In this document: piece by piece, positions 33,370-42,035 of the stretch
How positions within the stretch are numbered: the stretch's first letter is position 1
Layout of the letters: every line of letters starts with the position of its first letter
DNA from: Deferrivibrio essentukiensis
GTDB taxonomy: Bacteria; Chrysiogenota; Deferribacteres; Deferribacterales; Deferrivibrionaceae
DNA: 44,470 nt
Assembly (NCBI RefSeq): GCF_020480685.1
Contig: NZ_JAJAFU010000021.1
Span: 1 to 44,470, forward strand
Reading direction: 5' to 3'
Program-made: the position numbers and the translations under genes
The notes under the pieces: generated by a model
Told to the model about the DNA's origin: nothing
What the model saw: only the letters and a program-made list of their open reading frames with translations
The model's database searches: none

Positions 33370-35100
33370 ATGAATACAGGTGAAGTAAAAAAATTTGCTG
33401 TTAGGGCAAGACAGCTATTTATTGAGCAAGTAAAAGCAAAAGCTGCCTTGCTGGGCTTTAGTGAAAAAGGGGTAGCAGAACATAAAGAAGTTAAGACCGA
33501 AGTAATTGTTAACGAAAGTGTATATCCTAAAAAGCAATGGAAAGAAATCGCTAAAGTAGTAAAAAAAGGTAAAAGTGATTATTTAAGTCTAATAGATGAA
33601 GTAGCTTATACATGGTTTAACAGATTTGTAGCTCTAAAGTTTATGGAAGAGAATGGATATATAAATCATCGGTTTGTAAAGTCATCTTCAGATAAATGGT
33701 ATCCTGATGTTTTAAGTGCTCCTGAAGAGACAAATTTACTTGATAAAAATGAAGTAATACAATTAAAACTAAGCAACGAATATGAAAAATTGTACAAAAA
33801 ACTTTTGATTGCTCATTGTAATAATCTTCATAAAGCTATGCCTTTTATATTTGAAGAAATTGAAGATTATACAGAGTTATTGCTTCCGGATCTCCTTTTA
33901 GCAGCAAATTCAATAATAGCCTACATCGACAAAGGACTTCCATCTGATTTTTGGAAAGATGTTGAAATTATTGGGTGGCTTTATCAGTTTTATATTTCAG
34001 AAAAAAAAGATGAAGTAATTGGAAGTAAAAAAGCATATAAAAAAGAAGATATCCCAGCAGCTACACAGCTTTTTACACCGAGATGGATTGTGGATTATTT
34101 GGTGCAAAATTCGACTGGACGTATTTGGCTTGAGTCATATCCTAAATCTGTCTTGAAAGAAAGGATGAAATATTATGTAGAATCAGATGTGGATGTTGAA
34201 AAGAAGTTTTATTCAAATGTAAATCCTGAAGAGTTAAAAATAATAGACCCTGCTTGCGGATCAGGCCATATTTTGATTAGAGTATTTGACACTTTAATGA
34301 ACATATACAGAGAGATGGGTTATTCTGACCTTGACGCTGTTAAAAATATAGTTGAAAAAAATCTTTATGGTTTGGATATAGATAAAAGAGCAGCACAGTT
34401 AGCTTGTTTTGCTGTAATGATGAAAGCAAGAGAATACGCCGGGTCAAGAATATTTAGACAAAAGTTAGATTTAAATATCTATGAAATACAAGAAGTAGAT
34501 AAAAATCTTGTAGATTCCACCGAATTTATAAAAGGATTATCTAAAGAAGAAGATGAACAGCTACAAGAAATATTATCAGTTTTTTTAGAAGCCAAAAATA
34601 TTGGTTCATTGATTACAATACCTGAAACATACTTAGATAAAATAGATTATTTCTTAGAAATATTAGAAAATCAATTAAATGATGATTTTGAGCTTACCAA
34701 GAAATATGCTTCGCAATATTATCATATTTTAAAAGTAGCTAAGGTTTTAGGTCAAAAATATGATGCTATGATTGCTAATCCACCATATATGGGAAATAAA
34801 GCTCATAATGAAATTTTGAAGCAATTTTTGCAGAAAAATTATCCTGATTCAAAATCAGATTTATTTGCTGCTTTTATTGAGCGAGGCTTTGAGTTTTTAA
34901 AAGATGGTGGATTCGAAGCTATGATTACTATGCAAAGTTGGATGTTTTTAAGTAGTTATGAAAAATTGAGAAATAAAATCTTAAAAAATTATCAGATAGT
35001 AAATATGGTTGATATGGGTTGGCATGCATTTGGCAATCCATCTTATCCAAGTACTGCTTTTGTGATAAGGAAATGTAAGCCTGGAGATACACTTGGGTAA
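33370..35100 (+). CDS. pglX: PglX N-terminal half: BREX adenine methyltransferase domain
   Basis: A 576-residue protein covering the N-terminal half of PglX/BrxX. It has the AdoMet motif IIDPACGSGHILIRVFD (Asp293 to Gly299), LYGLDIDKRAAQLACFA and the catalytic NPPY (470-473). It continues through GWHAFGNPSYPSTAFVIRK and stops at 35098-35100 just after KPGDTLG. In intact PglX that point continues directly into TFIRLxxxN, which here starts the protein at 35591. The domain that makes N6-methyladenine is therefore complete, but target recognition lies on a second polypeptide. Deleting the 499 nt at 35098-35596 would join the two halves in frame. Methylation marks self and, with PglZ and BrxC, is needed for phage exclusion. 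Confidence 0.9.
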   Translation: MNTGEVKKFAVRARQLFIEQVKAKAALLGFSEKGVAEHKEVKTEVIVNESVYPKKQWKEIAKVVKKGKSDYLSLIDEVAYTWFNRFVALKFMEENGYINHRFVKSSSDKWYPDVLSAPEETNLLDKNEVIQLKLSNEYEKLYKKLLIAHCNNLHKAMPFIFEEIEDYTELLLPDLLLAANSIIAYIDKGLPSDFWKDVEIIGWLYQFYISEKKDEVIGSKKAYKKEDIPAATQLFTPRWIVDYLVQNSTGRIWLESYPKSVLKERMKYYVESDVDVEKKFYSNVNPEELKIIDPACGSGHILIRVFDTLMNIYREMGYSDLDAVKNIVEKNLYGLDIDKRAAQLACFAVMMKAREYAGSRIFRQKLDLNIYEIQEVDKNLVDSTEFIKGLSKEEDEQLQEILSVFLEAKNIGSLITIPETYLDKIDYFLEILENQLNDDFELTKKYASQYYHILKVAKVLGQKYDAMIANPPYMGNKAHNEILKQFLQKNYPDSKSDLFAAFIERGFEFLKDGGFEAMITMQSWMFLSSYEKLRNKILKNYQIVNMVDMGWHAFGNPSYPSTAFVIRKCKPGDTLG

Positions 35101-35587
35101 TTTTAAAGAAGTATTTGAACAAGCTAAATTAGAACTACCAGTATTTGAAGAAAACAAAAAATTAATATGTGAGGAAGTGTTACCTGTTATTTTTATCGCT
35201 CAGATAAATAATTTTGAAGTTGATAATATTAAATTAAAAGGTAAAAATTCTAATAAAAAATTTTTTAAGGAAATAGCGAACTTAGAAAAAAAACATAAAG
35301 TAAAATTTATTGTAGCTAAATCATCAGACGCAATTACTATGTCAGTAAATAATATAACAAATACAATTATTTTTACTTCTTGTAGTAATGTTAAATATCA
35401 ATCATTGCTCAAAAGGTTGAGAAATGCTTTTTTTCATAACAATTTTAGTATTCAAAATAATTTTATTTACTTAAAAGATATAAATATAAGAAATAAGCGT
35501 AAACCAACGATGCTTGGAAAAATGAAATTGAACACATTTGTAGAGCTTATTGAAATTTTATTAAAATATATAAATAATCAGGAGTAA
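35093..35587 (+). CDS. HEPN-like small protein inserted within pglX
   Basis: A 164-residue protein between the two halves of pglX. The C-terminal part contains LKRLRNAFFHNNF, in which Arg110-Asn111 and His115 form the RN-x3-H (Rx4H) motif of HEPN RNases and related helical proteins, followed by KMKLNTFVELIEILLKYI. The N-terminal half is amphipathic with KGKNSNKKFFKEIANLEKKH. It starts with TTG at 35093, overlapping the PglX-N stop by 8 nt, with GGAG 6 nt upstream, and ends 3 nt before the second half's ATG. All three should be co-translated. By homology of the motif it could be an RNase toxin or a non-catalytic HEPN partner. Its place between the two parts of a BREX methyltransferase is, to my knowledge, not described. 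Confidence 0.75.
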   Translation: MGNFKEVFEQAKLELPVFEENKKLICEEVLPVIFIAQINNFEVDNIKLKGKNSNKKFFKEIANLEKKHKVKFIVAKSSDAITMSVNNITNTIIFTSCSNVKYQSLLKRLRNAFFHNNFSIQNNFIYLKDINIRNKRKPTMLGKMKLNTFVELIEILLKYINNQE

Positions 35588-35590
35588 CCT

Positions 35591-37399
35591 ATGCCTACAT
35601 TTATCAGATTGACATATTACAACAGCAGTGAAGAAAAAGAGAAAGGTTTTTTTGAACCTAAAAATAGGTATGTGGCAAAACAGGAAGATTTTGAGAAGAT
35701 TCCAGGGAATCCTATTGCATATTGGATAAGTAATAGGATTAAAAAGATTTTTGAGAAAAGTGAAAAATTAAAAAATTTATCTGTTTTAAAAAGTGGAAAA
35801 TCTACTAATGGTAAAAATGAAGAATTTTTCAGATATTGGTTTGAATGTAATTTTAATAATATTTTTTTTCATGCAACCAAATATGGTGAAAATTATATTG
35901 AAAACTTTATTCCATTAAATAAAGGTGGATCTTTTAGAAAATGGTATGGAAACAATGAATATGTAACAAATAAAAAATTTGCTTATAATGATTCTTTTCT
36001 ATTTAAAAAAGGATTGACTTGGAGTGATGTAACATCAGGTAAATTTAGTGCAAGATTAAAACAACATGGGATTGTTTCTAATAATGTTGGAAAGATGTTA
36101 TATGTTATTAAAGAAACACAAGAGAATAGCATATTAGGATTATTAAACACAAACATTATTAATGAATTATTAAAAATAATCATACCTACAATGCATTTCG
36201 ATGTAGGATATGTATCAGAACTTCCAGTCATATTTCCAAAAGAAGAATCAGAAAAACAAATTATCGATAAATTAACCCAAGAATGCATAGACATCTCAAA
36301 AGAAGATTGGGACAGCAGAGAAACATCTTGGGACTTCCGAACCAATGAGTTGGTTCGAATTATGAATTATGAATTTTTAATGTTGAATGAAAGCAAGAAA
36401 AATAATTCAAAATCCAAGATTCAAAATTTAACATTAGAAACGATTTATAATCGTTATTGCGATTATTGGAAAGAAAAGTTTTTTAAACTTCATTCAAATG
36501 AAGAAGAGTTAAATAGACTATTTATAGAAATATATGAGCTTCAAGATGAGCTTACTCCGGATGTGCCCCTTGAAGATATTACAATTTTAAAGCAAGAAAC
36601 AAAGATTGTAGATGGAAAGCTTATCTTTAACACTGATGAAATTGTTAAACAGTTTATCTCTTATGCTGTTGGCTGTATGTTTGGTAGATATTCACTGGAT
36701 CACGAAGGTTTACATATCGCCGATATCGAAGTAAGCATAGAAGAAGCAAATTCAAAATTCAACATTCAACATTCAACATTTACTATAGATGATGATAACA
36801 TTATACCTGCATTTGAATTTGATTTTTTTGAAGATGATATTTTTAAAAGATTTAAAGAGTTTTTAAAGATTACTTTTTCAGAAGAAACATTATATGAAAA
36901 TCTATCATTTATAGCAAATGCACTTGGTAAAAAATCAAATGAATCAGATGAAGATGTTATTAGAAGATATTTCCATAAAGAATTTTATAGTGATCATGTG
37001 AGTAGGTATAATAAAAGACCTATTTACTGGATGTTTAGCTCCAATCCAAAGGGTGCCGGTGCTTTTAATGTATTAATTTATATGCATAGATATTATCCTG
37101 GTATTGTTGCTAAAATAAGGACAGATTATCTTCACCCTTACATGGAAAAACTTGAATCAGAGAAAAATAGACTTCAGCAATCAATCGATAACAATGTATT
37201 AAGCGGGCAAACATTAAAAAAAGCACAAAATACGATAGATAAGATAGAAAAATATTTAATTGAGCTAAGAGAATACGATGTAAGACTAAAACATTATGCA
37301 GACAAGATGATAAAAATTGACTTGGATGATGGTGTAAAAGTAAACTATTGTAAATTTCAAGATATATTAGTTGTGTTTGATAATAAATTATGCAAGTAA
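35591..37399 (+). CDS. pglX: PglX C-terminal half: target-recognition part
   Basis: A 602-residue protein equal to the C-terminal half of PglX. It begins TFIRLTYYNSSEEKEKGF and has the family segments GNPIAYWISNRIKKIF, GKSTNGKNEEFFRYWFEC, FIPLNKGGSFRKWYGN, ETSWDFRTNE, ELQDELTPDVPLEDIT and RPIYWMFSSNPKGAGAFNVL. It has its own ATG with CAGGAG 6 nt upstream, so it is made as a separate chain that must pair with the methyltransferase half. Together the two halves (576 + 602) equal a normal PglX of about 1,180 residues, so nothing was lost at the split. Two stretches (about 254-278 and 387-397) are encoded by period-7 simple repeats and are probably loop expansions. Confidence 0.88.
   Translation: MPTFIRLTYYNSSEEKEKGFFEPKNRYVAKQEDFEKIPGNPIAYWISNRIKKIFEKSEKLKNLSVLKSGKSTNGKNEEFFRYWFECNFNNIFFHATKYGENYIENFIPLNKGGSFRKWYGNNEYVTNKKFAYNDSFLFKKGLTWSDVTSGKFSARLKQHGIVSNNVGKMLYVIKETQENSILGLLNTNIINELLKIIIPTMHFDVGYVSELPVIFPKEESEKQIIDKLTQECIDISKEDWDSRETSWDFRTNELVRIMNYEFLMLNESKKNNSKSKIQNLTLETIYNRYCDYWKEKFFKLHSNEEELNRLFIEIYELQDELTPDVPLEDITILKQETKIVDGKLIFNTDEIVKQFISYAVGCMFGRYSLDHEGLHIADIEVSIEEANSKFNIQHSTFTIDDDNIIPAFEFDFFEDDIFKRFKEFLKITFSEETLYENLSFIANALGKKSNESDEDVIRRYFHKEFYSDHVSRYNKRPIYWMFSSNPKGAGAFNVLIYMHRYYPGIVAKIRTDYLHPYMEKLESEKNRLQQSIDNNVLSGQTLKKAQNTIDKIEKYLIELREYDVRLKHYADKMIKIDLDDGVKVNYCKFQDILVVFDNKLCK
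36338..36430. repeat. Hairpin and heptamer repeat expansion inside pglX coding sequence
   Basis: CGAACCAA (36338-36345), TGAG, TTGGTTCG (36350-36357) is a perfect 8-bp hairpin. It is followed by heptamers ATTATGA/ATTTTTA/ATGTTGA and, on the other strand sense, ATTCAAA. The stretch encodes the low-complexity run RIMNYEFLMLNES to SKSKIQNL, which breaks the usual PglX sequence after ETSWDF. Confidence 0.65.
36748..36783. repeat. Second heptamer repeat inside pglX coding sequence
   Basis: One ATTCAAA unit then three ATTCAAC units in tandem, encoding NSKFNIQHSTF. The unit is the reverse complement of the GAATTTT/GAATGTT heptamers found beyond the CRISPR array at 20200-20245. The frame survives, although a 7-nt unit keeps frame only in multiples of three. 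Confidence 0.65.
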
Positions 37400-37421
37400 C
37401 AAAAATCAGAGGGTTAGTTTA

Positions 37422-39923
37422 ATGGATATAAGAGAGAAGCTGTTAGATAAATTTTCACGAAGTCGTATTGTTTTTTGGTTTGATGAAGAAGGTAATTTTA
37501 AAGATGATATTGAAAATTTAAATTTAGAAGATGTTAATATTTGTAAAGTAGAAAACAATGAATTTTATTTGAAATATTTAATTGAAAAAGAAAAACCTTT
37601 AGATAAATTTTTGCTTTATTATAATTCAGCTCAGCCACCTATAGAAAAAAACTGGTTAGCTGATATTTTGCTTTATTCCGATGTATTTTTTGCTGACCAC
37701 AAATCTTTAATTAAAGATGAATTAAATGTTAGATTTGCAGAATTTGATTATTTATATAATGATTATAGGACATTTTTTAATAATAAAAAACGCCTTAGTA
37801 AATTAAAATCATATCTTTCTGAAGAACCTAATTATAAGGAATTATCATTAGGAATGATTGCTACTGTAATAAACGCTGCAAAAAATGATTTGGAAGCTGT
37901 ATTATTTAAAATTTTTGAAAACGGATTGGATGAAGAAGACAATGAAGCATTAGAGCAGTTGGCAAAATATAATCTTGACTTAATGCTTTATAAAATTATC
38001 AAAGAGCATTTTAAAATTAAAAGTGAAGAAATAACACTTATAAAATTTGCATTATTGTTAGTTTGCTCTCATATTTTGCTTACAGCACCTCAACTTGTGA
38101 AACAAAATTTATTTAATGAGTATATTGAATCTTTTGAAGGAAAAGGTCTGCAGGTTGCCGGGCATTTTGTTGAAGAATGGCTATATAACTCTAAACATAA
38201 TCACTTATATTCTGAAATTTCACAATATGTTGATAATAAAGCAAACCTATCTCAAAAACTGGTAAATTTAAATCTTGGTGATTTAGCTGATGTTTACTCT
38301 CTGGAAAATATTGAAAATATTATCTTAGATAAAATGGCAAAAGAGGATATAGAAGATAATATTGAGTATTATTTAGATATAATAGAAAAAAGAAAGCAAA
38401 GTTTTTGGTGGGAAATTTATCAAAATACTTACTTATCTATAGAGTATTATTTGAAATTTGAAAAATCTCTCATTGCTATGCATCCTGATGCTGATAAAAT
38501 TGAAAATTTAGTATCGTCTTATACTACAAAGTTACATTCAATAGATATAAATTATAGAAAGTTTATTTATTACTATAAAAACGGAAACAATGATTTACTA
38601 TTAGATTATTACAAGAAACTTGAAAATAAGTATTATAATTTTATTAACTTACTAAATTCAAAATGGGATAATTTATTAACATATGATTTTATAAATGATA
38701 ATTCACATAATCAAGTCAGTTTTTACAAAAAATTTATAGAAGAACGAATAGAAAAAAGTGAGAGAGTTTGTGTTATAATATCTGATGCTTTAAGGTATGA
38801 AATTGGTTGTGAGCTGGTTGATGCTCTCTCCTTAAATGCAGATAGATTGAAGGTTGATTTAGACTACTTAGTTGCTAACATTCCAACAATCACAACAGTT
38901 GGTATGGCCTCTCTGCTTCCCCATAATAAAATTGAAATAAAAGACGATGGGTCTGTGTTGGTAGATGATAAACCCGCAACAAATACAAAAATGAGGAATG
39001 ATTTATTAGTAACATTTAATAACAATTCATTAGCTATAACAGAAGAAGATGTAAATTCTCTTACAACATCACAACTAAAAGATTTGTTTAAAGGGAAAAA
39101 TCTTATTTTTATTTATCAGAATATTATTGATAAAATTGGAGATGATAATGTTTCTGAAGGCAACGTTTTTAATGCGGTAGAGCAATGCTTAGGTTCACTG
39201 GAAAAAATCATTAAAAAACTTGGAAGCTCAAATATAACTAATATTATTATTACATCTGATCATGGATTTATTTATATAGATTCAAAGATTGAAGAACATT
39301 TAAAAATAGATTTTCCTTTTGACAAGTCAAAGATATCATTAAATCCAAGATACGTTTTAGGAGACAATATACAGCCTATAGCAAATAGTCATTATTTTGA
39401 AAAAATTGATAATGGTGAAATAAAAAGGAACAATATCTTGATTCCTAAGAATATGTTAAGATTTAAATCTACTAATGGTGCAAGTAAAAGATTTTTGCAT
39501 GGTGGAGTTAGCTTACAAGAATTAATCCTACCTTTGATAAAAATAAGGCATACAAAAAAGCAGTCTAAAAGAAGTGTTGATTTTGAAATGATATCCCCTA
39601 CAAAAAATATTATTACTTCAAACAACCCTAAATTTAAGTTTTTACAATCTGAACCTATAAGTAAAGATGTATTACCTTTGAAAATTAAGGTGGGTGTTTA
39701 TGATAGTAATAATAATCTGTTATCAAGTGTTGGATTAGTGAACTTTGATGCAAATTCTGAAGATATAAATGATAGAACAAAAGTTTTGACTCTTAAGCTA
39801 AAGCCAATTAGCTTTGACAAAGATAAAACATATAGGTTAAAATTCTATGACGAGGATAATGAAGTTTTAATTAAAGAGTATGATTTTAAAATTAATATTC
39901 TTATATCAAATGATTTTTTTTGA
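37422..39923 (+). CDS. pglZ: PglZ (BrxZ), alkaline-phosphatase-superfamily BREX protein
   Basis: An 833-residue PglZ. The N-terminus (MDIREKLLDKFSRSRIVFWFD) is typical. The PglZ domain starts near residue 445 with RVCVIISDALRYEIGCEL, where Asp is a metal ligand, and continues through PTITTVGMASLLPH to IIITSDHGFIYID and FLHGGVSLQELILPLIKIR. These are the metal-site segments of the alkaline phosphatase superfamily. PglZ is indispensable in BREX and contacts PglX and BrxB. I chose the ATG at 37422; an upstream in-frame start at 37371 lies inside the pglX reading frame and lacks a ribosome site. A BREX-type C-terminal Ig-like beta domain seems present. Confidence 0.92.
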   Translation: MDIREKLLDKFSRSRIVFWFDEEGNFKDDIENLNLEDVNICKVENNEFYLKYLIEKEKPLDKFLLYYNSAQPPIEKNWLADILLYSDVFFADHKSLIKDELNVRFAEFDYLYNDYRTFFNNKKRLSKLKSYLSEEPNYKELSLGMIATVINAAKNDLEAVLFKIFENGLDEEDNEALEQLAKYNLDLMLYKIIKEHFKIKSEEITLIKFALLLVCSHILLTAPQLVKQNLFNEYIESFEGKGLQVAGHFVEEWLYNSKHNHLYSEISQYVDNKANLSQKLVNLNLGDLADVYSLENIENIILDKMAKEDIEDNIEYYLDIIEKRKQSFWWEIYQNTYLSIEYYLKFEKSLIAMHPDADKIENLVSSYTTKLHSIDINYRKFIYYYKNGNNDLLLDYYKKLENKYYNFINLLNSKWDNLLTYDFINDNSHNQVSFYKKFIEERIEKSERVCVIISDALRYEIGCELVDALSLNADRLKVDLDYLVANIPTITTVGMASLLPHNKIEIKDDGSVLVDDKPATNTKMRNDLLVTFNNNSLAITEEDVNSLTTSQLKDLFKGKNLIFIYQNIIDKIGDDNVSEGNVFNAVEQCLGSLEKIIKKLGSSNITNIIITSDHGFIYIDSKIEEHLKIDFPFDKSKISLNPRYVLGDNIQPIANSHYFEKIDNGEIKRNNILIPKNMLRFKSTNGASKRFLHGGVSLQELILPLIKIRHTKKQSKRSVDFEMISPTKNIITSNNPKFKFLQSEPISKDVLPLKIKVGVYDSNNNLLSSVGLVNFDANSEDINDRTKVLTLKLKPISFDKDKTYRLKFYDEDNEVLIKEYDFKINILISNDFF

Positions 39924-39934
39924 AGGAGTAATTT

Positions 39935-41548
39935 ATGGACAGACTTGACAATAAAATAATCGAGCTATTCCCAGGTAAAATTGTTAATAAAGAATTAGGG
40001 CAAAAATTAAAAACAGGATATAATGCCCCAAGCTTTGTAATAGAATATCTTGTTGGGATGTATTGTGCTACAAATGATGAAGAACAAATAAAAGATGGAA
40101 TGCAAACTGTTAAAGATATATTAACGAAGCATTATGTAAGAGCAGATGAAATAGAAAAGATTAAATATCTAATGAGAGAGGAGGGTTCTTATAAAGTAAT
40201 TGATAAAGCAGAAGTTTATTTAGACGAAAAAGAAGATAACTATTTTATGAAACTTCAAACATTGCAAATTGATAAAATACAATTAATACCCGATTTTATA
40301 GAAAAAAATCCACGTTTATTAACAACTGGTGTATGGGGGATAATAACACTATCTTATGTAAGATTGAAAAATCTTATAGAGGAAGAAATAGATATACAAA
40401 GACCGCTTGATGGCCAAGATTGTATGATTTGGCTTTCTGAAAAAAATGCTAAGGTTATTAAAGCTGTTCAGGATGAATACTCTGAAAATAAAAAACATAA
40501 AAGTAGAGCAGATGCTTTACCAGTACCTTATTTATTAAAAGACTTTAAGCCTATACAAGTACCGAAAGTGGATTTAGAGGAACTCTTTGAAAATAGGAAA
40601 AAATTTACATTGGAAGAATGGATAGATTTTATAATGAGAAGTTGTGGTCTTGAACCGAGCTATTTTAATGAAAGACAAAAATTTCTTTTCTTGTATAGAC
40701 TTATACCTTTTGTGGAAAATAACTATAATTTAATCGAACTTGGACCAAGGGGTACAGGTAAGTCTTTTATTTATAAAGAAATTTCACCTAATGCGACTCT
40801 TATTTCCGGTGGTAAGACTACTGTAGCTCAGCTTTTTGAATGGGCTGGTGTTATAATGAGGCAGAATGTTTTGGGTTTGGTAAATTTATGGGATGTAGTT
40901 GGCTTTGATGAAATCTCATATAATGTTTTTAAAAACAAGGAAAGTATACAAATATTAAAAGATTATATGGAGTCTGGTTCTTATTCAAGAGGTAAGAATA
41001 CCAGATTTGCAGATGCTTCTATGGTATTTGTCGGGAATATAGATGAGGCTATAGAGAATATAATTAAAGACAAGAATAAAAATTTATTTCAATGGATAGC
41101 TCAAGAAATGCAGGATACAGCGTTTTTAGAAAGGATTCACTGCTTTATACCTGGATGGGAGTTTCCTAAAATGAGGCCAGAATTTATTACAAAAAAATCT
41201 GGATTTATTGTTGATTACTTCGCTGAATTTATGAGAAGTATGAGAAAATATAATTATACAGATAAATATGAAAAATATTTTAAGCTTAATAATGCTACTC
41301 AGAGAGATAGTATGGCAATTAAAAGGACTTTTAGTGGGTTAGCAAAGTTACTCTTTCCTGAAAATGAAGTAACAAAAGAGGATACAAAAAAATTATTAGA
41401 GTATGCCTGCGAATGTAGAAAAAGAGTAAAGTATAATTTGCGTAGGATGTTGCCACATGAATATCCAACTGACAGTTTGGGTTATGTAGATTTAGAAACT
41501 GGGGAAGAGGTTGAAGTCTTTGCTAAAGAAGAGATACAAGGAAATTGA
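39935..41548 (+). CDS. brxL: BrxL-like AAA+ protein lacking the C-terminal Lon domain
   Basis: A 537-residue BrxL. It has the N-terminal DNA-binding half (LGQKLKTGYNAPSFVIEYLVG, TGVWGIITLSYV) and the AAA+ core: Walker A GPRGTGKS (270-277), SGGKTTVAQLF, Walker B VGFDEIS (Asp325-Glu326), the Arg-rich SYSRGKNTRFADASMVFVGN and RIHCFIPGWEFPKMRPEF. Type 1 BrxL usually runs on for another 130-150 residues as a Lon-like C-terminal domain after a YIDLETGEEV segment. Here it stops about 20 residues after YVDLETGEEVEV, and no Lon-like sequence follows in any frame. As BrxL is a DNA-loading ATPase, it may still act without that tail. A good ribosome site (GAAGGAG) precedes the ATG. The next gene overlaps its 3' end. 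Confidence 0.88.
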   Translation: MDRLDNKIIELFPGKIVNKELGQKLKTGYNAPSFVIEYLVGMYCATNDEEQIKDGMQTVKDILTKHYVRADEIEKIKYLMREEGSYKVIDKAEVYLDEKEDNYFMKLQTLQIDKIQLIPDFIEKNPRLLTTGVWGIITLSYVRLKNLIEEEIDIQRPLDGQDCMIWLSEKNAKVIKAVQDEYSENKKHKSRADALPVPYLLKDFKPIQVPKVDLEELFENRKKFTLEEWIDFIMRSCGLEPSYFNERQKFLFLYRLIPFVENNYNLIELGPRGTGKSFIYKEISPNATLISGGKTTVAQLFEWAGVIMRQNVLGLVNLWDVVGFDEISYNVFKNKESIQILKDYMESGSYSRGKNTRFADASMVFVGNIDEAIENIIKDKNKNLFQWIAQEMQDTAFLERIHCFIPGWEFPKMRPEFITKKSGFIVDYFAEFMRSMRKYNYTDKYEKYFKLNNATQRDSMAIKRTFSGLAKLLFPENEVTKEDTKKLLEYACECRKRVKYNLRRMLPHEYPTDSLGYVDLETGEEVEVFAKEEIQGN

Positions 41549-41993
41549 AACTTTAAGTGAAAAACTTGAGGTATTAGTAAATAGAGTTAAAGCAGTTGAA
41601 GAAAACGAAGAAACAGTCACTATTGATTTATTAGCTTATATTATCAAACTTACTCTTGATAGTTATCAATTTATAAGAGAAAGCTACAAGGATATCGAAT
41701 TGTATAAACAATATTTAGGAGAAGTATTTATTGATAAATATATTTATATGTTTAACTCAATTGAAAAGGAAGGGAAACAGTTAATTGATGAAATGTCAGA
41801 CATGGAAGAAAAATTATCGTCTGAAGATTTTATTTTATTCTGTTTAAAATGGCTGTCAGATATTGTGAAACTTTTAAAAATAAATTTAGAAATTATTCGT
41901 TTTATATATAAAATTGATTCATTTGCTAAAACTAAAATTATGGATGATATGACTTATATACTAACTTTAATTGACGATTTAGATTATGGTTAG
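41511..41993 (+). CDS. Uncharacterised helical protein after brxL
   Basis: A 160-residue, almost wholly helical protein that I do not recognise. The first 30 residues (KKRYKEIETLSEKLEVLVNR) look like a coiled coil. The rest is amphipathic helices rich in Ile, Leu, Lys and Tyr (AYIIKLTLDSYQFIRESY, FILFCLKWLSDIVKLLK) with no signal peptide and no clear enzyme motif. It overlaps the brxL 3' end in another frame. TTG codons at 41511 and 41520 are the possible starts; the second is better spaced from GAAGAGG. It lies 42 nt before the SNF2 helicase gene and probably works with it. Confidence 0.65.
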   Translation: MKSLLKKRYKEIETLSEKLEVLVNRVKAVEENEETVTIDLLAYIIKLTLDSYQFIRESYKDIELYKQYLGEVFIDKYIYMFNSIEKEGKQLIDEMSDMEEKLSSEDFILFCLKWLSDIVKLLKINLEIIRFIYKIDSFAKTKIMDDMTYILTLIDDLDYG

Positions 41994-42035
41994 ATTTATA
42001 GTTTTAATTTTTTAAGATAAGGTGATTAAATATAA

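Noticed and set aside
35098-35596. Self-splicing intron or intein in pglX
   Set aside because: The insert is nearly filled by a complete gene with its own start and stop, leaving no room for an intron core. It contains stops in the PglX frame, and the second half has its own ribosome site and ATG.
41500-41993. BrxL truncated by a simple frameshift
   Set aside because: The downstream frames do not encode a Lon-like domain, and the overlapping frame encodes an unrelated helical protein, so restoring frame would not give a normal BrxL.
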